From positions 62,001 to 126,000 of the forward strand of contig MBQZ01000073.1 in assembly GCA_002134785.1 (NCBI GenBank): a stretch of 64,000 nt of DNA, in the 5' to 3' direction. The stretch is from Crenothrix sp. D3 (GTDB lineage: Bacteria; Pseudomonadota; Gammaproteobacteria; Methylococcales; Methylomonadaceae). Position 1 is the first letter of the stretch. Every line of letters starts with the position of its first letter. The notes below the pieces were generated by a model, which worked only from the letters and a program-made list of their open reading frames with translations, did not search any database and was not told the DNA's origin. Both the position numbers and the translations under genes were made by a program. Below are positions 55,789-64,000 of this stretch, piece by piece.

Positions 55789-57069
55789 ATGAAAATCCTC
55801 ATCGTCGGTAACGGTGGACGTGAACACGCCCTCGCTTGGAAAGTTAAACAATCGGCAAACGTCAAAAAAGTATTTGTCGCACCAGGTAATGCAGGCACAG
55901 CATTGGAATCGGGCGTAGAAAACGTTGCTATTGCGGTGAATGATATTGCAGGCTTATTGGCATTTGCACAACAAGAACACATTGACTTAACCATCATCGG
56001 CCCTGAAATTCCGTTAGTCTTAGGTGTTGTGGACAGCTTTCAACAAGCGGGTTTAGCGTGTTTTGGCCCTAGTGCAAAAGCCGCGCAATTAGAAGGTTCA
56101 AAAACCTTTTGCAAAGACTTTATGATTCGCCACAACATTCCAACGGCGAGTTATCAAAGTTTTACTGACCAACAACAAGCCATTGCTTACATTCAACAAC
56201 ATGGCGCACCCATCGTGGTGAAAGCCGATGGTTTAGCGGCTGGTAAAGGTGTAATCGTTGCCCAAACTGAAGCGGAAGCGATTGCCGCTGTTAAAGATAT
56301 GTTATCGGGCAATAGTTTTGGTGAAGCAGGGCATCGTGTTGTTATCGAAGAATTTCTGTACGGTGAAGAAGCCAGTTTTATTGTTATGGCGGATGGCAAA
56401 CACGCCTTAGCGATGGCAACTTCTCAAGATCATAAAGCGCGTGACAATGGCGATAAAGGCCCGAACACAGGCGGCATGGGGGCGTACTCCCCTGCCCCGA
56501 TTGTCACCCCTGACATTCATCAACGCGTTATGCGTGACGTTATTGAACCCACGTTAGCAGGCATGGTGGCAGACGGTTTGCCGTATACGGGATTTTTATA
56601 CGCAGGTTTAATGATTACGCCCGATGGCGTGATTAAAGTGCTGGAATATAACTGTCGCTTTGGTGATCCTGAAACCCAGCCCATTATGATGCGTTTAAAA
56701 AGTGATTTAGTGGAACTGTGTGCAGCGGCTTTAGCGGGTAATCTTGATAAAGTCAGTAGTGAATGGGATGAGCGCGTTGCCTTAGGCGTAGTCTTAGCCG
56801 CAGGTGGTTATCCTGATAATTACGCGAGCGGGGCAGTTATTTCTGGCTTACCTGTTGCCGAAGACAATAACAGCAAAGTATTTCATGCAGGCACACAACA
56901 AGTGGGTGATGATATTGTCACCGCTGGTGGACGAGTGTTATGCGCTTGCGCTTTAGGTACTGACATTAAAGAAGCACAAGCCAACGCCTACGCACTGGCT
57001 AAGCCTATTCAGTGGAACGATATTTACTATCGCACGGATATTGGTTTTAAGGCTATTAAGTTTTATTAG
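55789..57069 (+). CDS. purD: Phosphoribosylamine-glycine ligase (GAR synthetase)
   Basis: A 426-residue ATP-grasp ligase. It begins MKILIVGNGGREHALAWK and has the ATP-binding loop VVKADGLAAGKGVIVA near residue 143, GPNTGGMGAYSPAP near 225 and YNCRFGDPETQP near 285. It joins glycine to phosphoribosylamine early in purine synthesis. It follows purH and is 11 bases before the acyltransferase gene. Confidence 0.97.
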   Translation: MKILIVGNGGREHALAWKVKQSANVKKVFVAPGNAGTALESGVENVAIAVNDIAGLLAFAQQEHIDLTIIGPEIPLVLGVVDSFQQAGLACFGPSAKAAQLEGSKTFCKDFMIRHNIPTASYQSFTDQQQAIAYIQQHGAPIVVKADGLAAGKGVIVAQTEAEAIAAVKDMLSGNSFGEAGHRVVIEEFLYGEEASFIVMADGKHALAMATSQDHKARDNGDKGPNTGGMGAYSPAPIVTPDIHQRVMRDVIEPTLAGMVADGLPYTGFLYAGLMITPDGVIKVLEYNCRFGDPETQPIMMRLKSDLVELCAAALAGNLDKVSSEWDERVALGVVLAAGGYPDNYASGAVISGLPVAEDNNSKVFHAGTQQVGDDIVTAGGRVLCACALGTDIKEAQANAYALAKPIQWNDIYYRTDIGFKAIKFY

Positions 57070-57080
57070 AGCTAAACATA

Positions 57081-57788
57081 ATGAGGATTCTTGAAGCGTT
57101 TAATCAGTATTTTGAAATGATACCTGCTAATACGGATGAACTTAGGCAAGAAGTTTATAAGTTGCGTTATCAAGTCTATTGTCTTGAACATAAATTTCTT
57201 GAACCCAGTGCTGAGGGTATGGAGTATGACGAATATGATGCGCATTCTTGCCATTATTTGATTCAGCATAAAGAAACTAAGAGCTATATGGCGACCACTC
57301 GTCTTATTTTGCCGAGTAATAAAAATATAGAAGAATTATTTCCCGCTGAAATACACAGTCAAATTGACAATACTGAGTTACTAAAGACAGTGCCTCGTGC
57401 TAATTTGGCTGAATTATCGCGCTTTTGTGTCTCGAAAGATTTTAGGCGACGAGCAGGTGAACAAGACTTACTCATTACTTATGATATGAATGGCAACCTT
57501 TCCAGAGGAAAAAACAGTTCTGCCAGTATCACACTGGCATTGTTCGCTGGCGCGATTAAAATGAGTTCTGAGCATAACATTCAGTGTTGGATTGCATCTA
57601 TCGAACCTGCATTGAAACGGGTTGTTGAGCCATTAGGCATTCATATTATCAAAATTGGCTCATTAGCTGATTACCACGGAATGCGATTTCCTTGCACCAT
57701 TAAAGTAGATAAGCTCTTGCAGGATGTCGGTGAAAAAAACCCAGAGTATTTGGAAATGCTGACTGGCAAAAAGACCTCAACCCTATAA
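57081..57788 (+). CDS. PEP-CTERM/exosortase system-associated acyltransferase
   Basis: A 235-residue GNAT-like protein of the acyl-homoserine-lactone-synthase/acyltransferase superfamily. Typical features are YKLRYQVYCLEHKFL (residues 27-41), MATTRLILP near residue 70 and AELSRFCVSKDFRRR near residue 111. Members accompany exosortase/PEP-CTERM surface-sorting systems, though the substrate is not established. No exosortase, PEP-CTERM substrate or other member of the system is in this window. It starts 11 bases after purD and may ride on that operon. Confidence 0.88.
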   Translation: MRILEAFNQYFEMIPANTDELRQEVYKLRYQVYCLEHKFLEPSAEGMEYDEYDAHSCHYLIQHKETKSYMATTRLILPSNKNIEELFPAEIHSQIDNTELLKTVPRANLAELSRFCVSKDFRRRAGEQDLLITYDMNGNLSRGKNSSASITLALFAGAIKMSSEHNIQCWIASIEPALKRVVEPLGIHIIKIGSLADYHGMRFPCTIKVDKLLQDVGEKNPEYLEMLTGKKTSTL

Positions 57789-57791
57789 CTA

Positions 57792-59936
57792 TTAAAAGTT
57801 TACCGCCGCTTCAAGATAAAACAGTCTGCCTGACATCGGAATATTTTGCGGTAATGACGTTGATGCGGGTTCAAGGTTGTTAGTCGCATCGAATAGATTG
57901 CGTACCGACGCACTGACATTCAAATGATTAAACAATTTTTTACCTCTTAAAGTTATGTCAACAGTTTCATAATCACGCAACGGTCTACTATCAGTTGCCG
58001 CAGGTATGCGCCCAGCAACCCAGTTAAGCTGCGGTTGTAATTGCCACTGTGGTAAAAACTGCCAATCAACAGCCACATAAATATGATGCTCAGGCGTATA
58101 AGTGACGCGGTCGTGAGTTTGTTGATTGATAGCGCGTTGCCACGCATAATTACCCGATACACTCCATTCCTCATTTGCTTGCCAGTTCCATTCAAACTCA
58201 CTGCCATAACCATGTTGATTACCGCTATTACGAAACGTAGCCGAGGATTTACCGACATCAGGGACGGCGGCAATCAGGTCTTTAATTTCATAATAGTAAA
58301 TATTGACCGCAGTTCTCAGTGAGTTAGTGGGACGGTAATCGACAGCCCATTCAAGCGTATTGATAGTTTCTGGCTTCAAATCTTTATTACCAAGCAATAC
58401 AGGATTGTTTTGATTAGCTTGTTCTGAAAAACTAGGCGCACGAAAGGCTTTGCCATACAGCAATTTGGTAGTGAGTTGTTTATTAATATCCCACACTAAA
58501 GCAGCGCGTGGATTGATGGTACTACCAAAATCAGAATAATGATCGTAACGCACACCAGCGGTTAGTTGCCAGTTATCGGCAAATTGCCATTCATCTTGCA
58601 ACACGCCTGAAAATATCGCACGATGAAGATTAGGCAAATAAACATAAGCGGTATTGCTGACATCGGTTAATGCACCGCCAACCACTTGAGGCGAACCACT
58701 AATCACGCCTGCACCGTAATTTTTAGCTTCTCGCGTACTAATTTGCTCATAGCGAAAACTTGTACCGACGCGCAACAGATGATTATCGAAGCCTTTATAA
58801 ATTGAACTTAAGTCAATTGACGGAATATTTTCTATACGCCCTAAACTATTATTAACACCATTAGGAAACAGAGTCCTTGGCAATGCAGGACTTCTAGCGA
58901 AGTCACCATTAACTAAAGGGAGTTGTGCGTTATCGGGAAACAATTGACCTTGCGCACCAAAATTAGCATATAGATAGCTAAGATGGGCAGTCAACTCTAA
59001 CTCCTTAAGCCAATCTTCTGTAGAAAAACGCACATCGCTCAGATATTGTTGACCCTGACTTCCGCCACTAGGATCCAACACCAAATTGGCACCTGCACGA
59101 GTTCCTGTGTCTAACGCGCTAAATGACCAAAAATCAATATCCCAATGTTTGCGCTGTAAATTAAGGTGGGCATCCAATGTTTTATAGCGTCCTTGATACT
59201 TATCGGGTGCGTGAGAAGCGTTTGTGCCAAATACTTTGTCTGTGGTGGTTTGAGCATCGCTATTAATTATTCTATCTGGATCACCAGCAGTGTGCTGATA
59301 TTGCAAACTGGTGGCAATATCCCAGCCTGCCAATTGCGTACTATATTGCCCCCAACCACTTTGGGTATCGGCATCGCCTGCACGAACGCCCATTTTTGTG
59401 CCATTAATATCTTTGGCTTTTTTGGTGATAATATTAATAACGCCCGCAAACGCATCCGCGCCATACAATGCTGAACCAGGTCCTCGAATCACCTCGACAC
59501 GTTCAACTGCTTCCAGTGGCAATTCAAAATGTGACATCGTATTGCCACGAAACGGCGTATTAATGCGCGTGCCATTAACCAGCATTAACAACTCTGAATT
59601 AGTCGCATTGCGTATGCCGCGTAGACTGTAGCTGTAATCGAAGGTGCTACTTTGTAAACTCGCATGAACCCCCGGCACAGTTTCTAGCACTTCATGCAGT
59701 TCTGTCGCGCCCATTGATTTAATTTGCTCAGCGGTAACAATACTAGTGACAGCAGCAGATTGAAAGACTGTTTTGGGTGTGCCTGTGGCAATAGTTACGG
59801 GGGTCGCTGCTAATTCAGCGGGTGACATCGCAAAATAATCAACATCTGCCATTGCCTGACTTGCAGAAAAATAAAGTAGCAAAGTACGCACTGTGTACAC
59901 TACAAAATTAATGTGTGTGGTGTATTTTCTGTCCAT
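57792..59936 (-). CDS. TonB-dependent outer-membrane receptor
   Basis: A 714-residue receptor. A signal peptide ends near SQAMA (residue 30); a Ser/Thr-rich TonB-interacting start, the plug domain (SIVTAEQIKSMGATELHEVL, VEVIRGPGSALYGADAFAGV near residue 150) and a 22-strand beta-barrel ending in an aromatic YLEAAVNF follow. Ligand is not deducible. Its start lies 29 bases inside the 3' end of the GGDEF-EAL gene, forming a YfiR-cyclase-receptor operon, an association seen in other gammaproteobacteria. Confidence 0.92.
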   Translation of the reverse strand: MDRKYTTHINFVVYTVRTLLLYFSASQAMADVDYFAMSPAELAATPVTIATGTPKTVFQSAAVTSIVTAEQIKSMGATELHEVLETVPGVHASLQSSTFDYSYSLRGIRNATNSELLMLVNGTRINTPFRGNTMSHFELPLEAVERVEVIRGPGSALYGADAFAGVINIITKKAKDINGTKMGVRAGDADTQSGWGQYSTQLAGWDIATSLQYQHTAGDPDRIINSDAQTTTDKVFGTNASHAPDKYQGRYKTLDAHLNLQRKHWDIDFWSFSALDTGTRAGANLVLDPSGGSQGQQYLSDVRFSTEDWLKELELTAHLSYLYANFGAQGQLFPDNAQLPLVNGDFARSPALPRTLFPNGVNNSLGRIENIPSIDLSSIYKGFDNHLLRVGTSFRYEQISTREAKNYGAGVISGSPQVVGGALTDVSNTAYVYLPNLHRAIFSGVLQDEWQFADNWQLTAGVRYDHYSDFGSTINPRAALVWDINKQLTTKLLYGKAFRAPSFSEQANQNNPVLLGNKDLKPETINTLEWAVDYRPTNSLRTAVNIYYYEIKDLIAAVPDVGKSSATFRNSGNQHGYGSEFEWNWQANEEWSVSGNYAWQRAINQQTHDRVTYTPEHHIYVAVDWQFLPQWQLQPQLNWVAGRIPAATDSRPLRDYETVDITLRGKKLFNHLNVSASVRNLFDATNNLEPASTSLPQNIPMSGRLFYLEAAVNF

Positions 59937-62334
59937 TTTTAGATGTCATAAAAGGTTTGATGAGTTTAAGTTCAGTCAATAACACAGGTTTGCTAATACC
60001 ATAGCCTTGCGCATAATCGACACCCAATACATTAAGCAGATTAAAGATAGCTTCATTTTCAACAAATTCAGCAATGGTTTTTTTACCCATCACATGACCC
60101 ACTTCGTTAATAGACTTTACCATAGCGAGGTCTACTTTATCGTTTAAAATATCTTTAACAAATAAACCGTCGATTTTAAGATAATCAACAGGTAGATTTT
60201 TTAAATAACCAAAAGACGATAAACCACTACCAAAATCATCCAGTGAAAATAAACAGCCACGTCCTCTTAACGCCGCAATAAATTTAATGGTACTGGATAA
60301 GTTGGCAATTGCGGCAGTTTCCGTTATTTCAAAACATATTTTATGTTCAGGTATTTTCCACAGATCAAATTGTTTATAGATAAAATCCAACATGGTTTCA
60401 TCACAAAATGATAAGCCAGACAAGTTGATGGAGCATACCGCCAAATTATCCATAAAGCGTGGCGTAGTTGCAATAAACTCAAACATCGAACCAATTACCC
60501 ATCGATCCAGATCAGGAGCTAAATCATAACGTTCAGCTGCGGGTAAAAATTCGCTAGGTGGAATAATGCGTCCTGATTCATCGCGATAACGAATGAGGGT
60601 TTCAAAATGCAATCCTTCATCTTGTTTATCAATTGAAACGATAGGCTGTCCATACAGGCAAAAACAATTATTCTCTATGCCGTGGCGAATTTTTTCTACC
60701 CACTGCATTTCACCATGTCTCAACGCGAGCTCTTCATCGTCTGGGCTATAGACATGAATACGATTACGACCTTTATCTTTTGCGGCATAACACGCAGAAT
60801 CCGCTTCTTTAAATAGATTAACTGCATTTCGACTGCTTTTATTGATAACTGAAAGACCGATACTAACACCAATGGAAAAGCTCTTGCCTTCCCAAAAAAA
60901 ACGAAACTCCCGAATAATATCGCGTAGGCTTTCACACAGTAAAATCGCCTCAGGCAGTGAACAATCGTACATTAATACGCCAAATTCATCACCACCTAAA
61001 CGTGCGATAAAATCCTGTTTGCGCATATTTTTCTTTAAAACATCACCCAATTGCCGTAATAATTCATCGCCTGCTAAATGCCCACAGGTATCGTTAATGA
61101 TTTTAAATTGATCCAAATCTAAATAACATAAAATATGCTCAGAATTATCGACATGAATTAGTTTTATTGCTTCGTTGATATAAAGATCAAACTCAACCCT
61201 ATTAGCCAGCCCTGTTAACGCATCATGACTCGCTTGATAAATTATTTTTTCATTTAGATTCCGCGCTTCGGTAATATCTTCACACACCAATAATAAACTA
61301 TTAACATTGTTTTCAAGGTCAAGCACCTTAGCCGTCACTCTAAGCCAAATAATCTGCCCCTGACCACTAATTTGTCTAAATTCTTCTTTATGTATTTGTG
61401 TCTGATTAAGCAAACAATGCTCAAGAAAAGCACTTATAATCGTTATATCAGAGGTATAAATAAAGTCAAAAAGGGAGTGTTTTTTTAAGTCTTCACTGCT
61501 TAAACCCAGTTGATTTGCGCAGGTGCGATTGACCGATAAAATATTGCCTAACGCATTGATGCTAAACATAATCGTTGGATTATCGTCATACAACATGAGG
61601 TAACGATTTTTTGCTTGCAATAAGGCTAAATTTTGCTGTTCCACGGTCTCAATTAAGCCATTGAACGCATCTACTAACACACCTAGCTCATCATCATTAA
61701 CTTTCGTCGCGCGTAGTGAATAATCGCGGCTATCACTAATGGCTTTAACGGCACTGACTAATTGACGAATAGGTTCTGCAATAAGCCTTAATAACGGCGC
61801 AGAAAGCAAGAATGTCAGTAAAGTTACACCGAGTAACACCAAAAACAAAACGCCGACAAATTGCAGTTTACGCCAGTAAGCCGTACTAAAATCGGCATGA
61901 ATAAAGACCGTTCCCTGCTGTTTTAAATCCATTATAACTGGTTCAATAACGCATAAATGGGTGTCGATAAATTGTGTTATCTGACCATCAATGGTCGCAG
62001 GGCAATGCCATGTACCATGATTGGGTTTAAGTAATTCAGCAAACACTGCACCATTAGCATTATAAAGACAAGCCGCTTGTACTTCTGGCAGGGTATTGAC
62101 CACTGCAAGATTTTCCTGAGCGATTTTTTCATCATCATACAGTAACGCGGCGGTACTACGATTCGCGATAATGGTTGCTATCGCTGATAAATCATCTTGC
62201 TTATTTTTTTGAAATTCACTGAGTTCAAGTAGCAATAAAAACACGCCTACTACTAACAATGACAGCACACTAGGAAATACAACAATTAACAGTAGCTTCT
62301 GTTTGATTGATAAATTAGCAATCCGTTTAATCAT
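59908..62334 (-). CDS. Membrane GGDEF-EAL protein (YfiN-like sensor, c-di-GMP turnover)
   Basis: An 808-residue protein when started at 62334 (MIKRIANLSIKQ). Two membrane helices (about 12-36 and 160-185) enclose a CHASE8-like periplasmic domain; then HAMP (about 190-245), PAS (about 255-375), GGDEF (intact RLGGDEF near residue 445 with RKQD inhibitory site five residues before it) and EAL. The EAL signature reads ETL, but EITETAAIANL, DDFGSGLSS and KIDGLF are kept. It likely both makes and breaks c-di-GMP. It overlaps the YfiR-like gene by 8 bases and the receptor gene by 29. Confidence 0.92.
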   Translation of the reverse strand: MIKRIANLSIKQKLLLIVVFPSVLSLLVVGVFLLLLELSEFQKNKQDDLSAIATIIANRSTAALLYDDEKIAQENLAVVNTLPEVQAACLYNANGAVFAELLKPNHGTWHCPATIDGQITQFIDTHLCVIEPVIMDLKQQGTVFIHADFSTAYWRKLQFVGVLFLVLLGVTLLTFLLSAPLLRLIAEPIRQLVSAVKAISDSRDYSLRATKVNDDELGVLVDAFNGLIETVEQQNLALLQAKNRYLMLYDDNPTIMFSINALGNILSVNRTCANQLGLSSEDLKKHSLFDFIYTSDITIISAFLEHCLLNQTQIHKEEFRQISGQGQIIWLRVTAKVLDLENNVNSLLLVCEDITEARNLNEKIIYQASHDALTGLANRVEFDLYINEAIKLIHVDNSEHILCYLDLDQFKIINDTCGHLAGDELLRQLGDVLKKNMRKQDFIARLGGDEFGVLMYDCSLPEAILLCESLRDIIREFRFFWEGKSFSIGVSIGLSVINKSSRNAVNLFKEADSACYAAKDKGRNRIHVYSPDDEELALRHGEMQWVEKIRHGIENNCFCLYGQPIVSIDKQDEGLHFETLIRYRDESGRIIPPSEFLPAAERYDLAPDLDRWVIGSMFEFIATTPRFMDNLAVCSINLSGLSFCDETMLDFIYKQFDLWKIPEHKICFEITETAAIANLSSTIKFIAALRGRGCLFSLDDFGSGLSSFGYLKNLPVDYLKIDGLFVKDILNDKVDLAMVKSINEVGHVMGKKTIAEFVENEAIFNLLNVLGVDYAQGYGISKPVLLTELKLIKPFMTSKNGQKIHHTH

Positions 62335-62848
62335 TGCCTTCTCCTCCAACAACTTCAGCGACTTCCAATAATTTCGCACTGATTTTTAAACTGCGTTGCT
62401 GTAACAGCTTTAGATTGATTTGTAGTTTTATTTTGTCCTGTCGCTTAACAAAGGCAATCATACCGCCTTGCGTGATAAAACTGGAATCTTCTCCAACGGT
62501 TAAACTATTGTTAGCGTTTAGCCCCGCTGATTTAGCATTAACACCTGCACTCACATAGACGATATGACAATGCAATTCCTTGTTAACGGTGGCTAATCTG
62601 AATAATTTAATTGGATGATTAAACGCTGATTGCTGTTCAATCGGGTCGATTGTTGCACCAAACGGATCGTTACCCAAAATACAAATATTAAAGGTTTCGG
62701 ACTCTTCATCAGACCAAGTAATAAATTTAGTAAAATTAAATAAATACCCTGCCTTTATTTTAAATTCATCAATAGGTGCAGTATCCGCATAAGAGAACGG
62801 TGAACACAGCAAACAAAAAATAACGCAAAGCAAGTGGCTATTTTTCAT
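62327..62848 (-). CDS. YfiR family (DUF4154) periplasmic protein
   Basis: A 173-residue exported protein. Signal peptide residues 1-21 (ending SYA), then the YfiR fold: EFKIKAGYLFNFTKFITW (residues 28-45), ICILGNDPFG near residue 55 and the Cys-containing HCHIVYVS segment near 93, ending with IAFVKRQDKIKLQINLKLL. In Pseudomonas YfiR binds the periplasmic domain of the YfiN cyclase and represses it. Here the GGDEF-EAL gene overlaps by 8 bases, consistent with the same control. Confidence 0.92.
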   Translation of the reverse strand: MKNSHLLCVIFCLLCSPFSYADTAPIDEFKIKAGYLFNFTKFITWSDEESETFNICILGNDPFGATIDPIEQQSAFNHPIKLFRLATVNKELHCHIVYVSAGVNAKSAGLNANNSLTVGEDSSFITQGGMIAFVKRQDKIKLQINLKLLQQRSLKISAKLLEVAEVVGGEGND

Positions 62849-62955
62849 ATTTTGATGCGTTTAAATAAATGAAAACAGGTGAAAGAATGCAAGATGCTAC
62901 CCTATATATAAGGAATAAAGTTCAGGCTAAGTCTAACGCAACAGTGTTCAGTTGA

Positions 62956-64000
62956 CTAGCTAGAAAAAAACATCTTCATTACCTCTATCATAAAGTGATG
63001 ATCTTCTACGCCCGCGCTTTCTCGAATACTGTGCATTGCCCACAGCGGATTACCCACATCAACACATTGAATTCCTAATCGGCTGGACGTTATCGAGCCA
63101 ATGGTGCTACCACAGCTTAAATCATTACGATTAGCATATTTTTGATACGGCACGCCAGCCTGTTCACAGCATTGTGCAAAAACAGCCTCTGAACCGCTGC
63201 TGGTACTGTAACGTTGATTGGCATTAACTTTAATGACGGGGCCTTGATTCACCAGTACCTTATGATCGGGGTCATACGCTAATGGAAAACTAGGTTGATA
63301 AGCGTGTACCATATCCGCGCTAATCATAAAACTTTTTGCTAACGCCCTCAAAAAATCCTCTGCATTGGTTTGAGTCGCCAACGCGATACGCCCTAATACA
63401 TCGGTCAAAAAACACCCATCCGCGCCTTTATTGCTACTACTACCAATTTCTTCGTGGTCAAAAAAAGCACACACCAAGGTATTATCTGTTGTTAAAACCC
63501 TTTCATCCAACAATGCCATTAACGCCGCGTGACAAGAAGCTAAATTGTCCAACTGACTATCGGCATAAAACTCATTATCCGCGCCCCAAAATACGCCTTT
63601 TTGGGTATCATAAACAGCCAAATCCCACGATAACACGCGCTTTGCTTCAATGTTTAATTGCTGTTGTAGCCAGTTAGCAAAATACGCGGCTGGTAATTGC
63701 TCTTCCGTTAAGTGCGTTAAAATGAGCGGCAATTCCTGTTGTTTATGCAGTTTTAAACCGTCTTCATTGACAGTGCGATTCAAATGGATGGCTAAATTAG
63801 GCAAACGTAACAACGGTTTATCACACTTAACTAACTGACTCGTTATCGTGCCTTGTTCATTCTTATAACTGACTCGCCCCGCTAAACTTAAATCTCTATC
63901 GGCAAATGTTGCCAATATTGGCCCACCATACACTTCAACGCCCAAGCGCAATAAGCCATCGGTGGAGGTTGCCGCATTGGGTTTAATGCGTAGGCCGGGG
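62956..64000 (-). CDS. apeB: M18 family aminopeptidase, 5' end beyond the window
   Basis: The frame is open through the right edge; 348 codons are visible, including PGLRIKPNAATSTDGLLRL at the edge, so the N-terminus is missing. Two-zinc M18 motifs are present: FFDHEEIGSSSNKGADG (ligand Asp/Glu), a His in HAYQPSFPLAYDPDHK (about 60 residues later) and the final MHSIRESAGVEDHHFM with the C-terminal ligand. It removes acidic or neutral N-terminal residues from peptides in the cytoplasm. Confidence 0.93.
   Translation of the reverse strand, partial: PGLRIKPNAATSTDGLLRLGVEVYGGPILATFADRDLSLAGRVSYKNEQGTITSQLVKCDKPLLRLPNLAIHLNRTVNEDGLKLHKQQELPLILTHLTEEQLPAAYFANWLQQQLNIEAKRVLSWDLAVYDTQKGVFWGADNEFYADSQLDNLASCHAALMALLDERVLTTDNTLVCAFFDHEEIGSSSNKGADGCFLTDVLGRIALATQTNAEDFLRALAKSFMISADMVHAYQPSFPLAYDPDHKVLVNQGPVIKVNANQRYSTSSGSEAVFAQCCEQAGVPYQKYANRNDLSCGSTIGSITSSRLGIQCVDVGNPLWAMHSIRESAGVEDHHFMIEVMKMFFSS

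Overview
The window reads as chromosomal DNA of a free-living gammaproteobacterium. The marker gene orders are gammaproteobacterial: coaBC-dut-(AlgC-type sensor)-argB, proC-yggT, rdgC, and aroQ-accB-accC ... prmA ... dusB-fis-purH-purD, the last resembling the Pseudomonas arrangement. An exosortase/PEP-CTERM-associated acyltransferase, a hydrogenase-like membrane complex next to a SulP transporter, a bacteriophytochrome locus and several dispersed palindromic repeats suggest an aquatic or sediment lineage such as Methylococcales. That placement is inference; no rRNA, tRNA or methane-oxidation gene is present to fix it.

Layout. 1-9.1 kb: a truncated radical SAM spore-photolyase-like gene, proC-yggT, a DUF4124 protein, argB, an orphan sensor protein, dut, coaBC, radC, rdgC and an Lpp-type lipoprotein. 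9.1-17.3 kb: an envelope-rich, repeat-rich stretch with an L,D-transpeptidase, phosphoglucomutase, two small exported repeat proteins, two efflux adaptors, an outer-membrane factor and an isolated HEPN-like gene bracketed by inverted repeats. 17.3-21.0 kb: paired conserved membrane proteins (DUF4389/DUF2333; RnfD-like/DUF2330). 21.3-30.4 kb: SulP transporter plus a six-gene Hyf/complex-I-like operon whose large subunit lacks the NiFe-binding cysteines (Ehr type). 30.5-38 kb: J-domain protein, uvrD, a small DUF2892 protein, fxsA, cutA, dsbD with a duplicated N-terminal domain, and a TlpA-like thioredoxin.

38.2-46.8 kb is the most striking block: heme oxygenase, single-domain response regulator, bacteriophytochrome kinase, a REC/HD-GYP/histidine-kinase fusion and a large hybrid kinase, tightly spaced on the minus strand. 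The set can make biliverdin, sense red/far-red light and pass the signal to phosphorelay and c-di-GMP hydrolysis. A divergent marR gene follows, then the remnant of an IS3-family element.

47.9-57.8 kb is a plus-strand housekeeping run (shikimate, fatty-acid, ribosome-modification, tRNA-modification and purine genes) interrupted by a DUF29 gene, tag and an unusual Cys/Trp-rich pair, and ending with the exosortase acyltransferase. 57.8-62.8 kb (minus) is a second c-di-GMP module: YfiR-like periplasmic protein, membrane GGDEF-EAL protein and TonB-dependent receptor. The right edge cuts an M18 aminopeptidase gene.

No tRNA, rRNA, CRISPR array, prophage or intact insertion sequence was seen.
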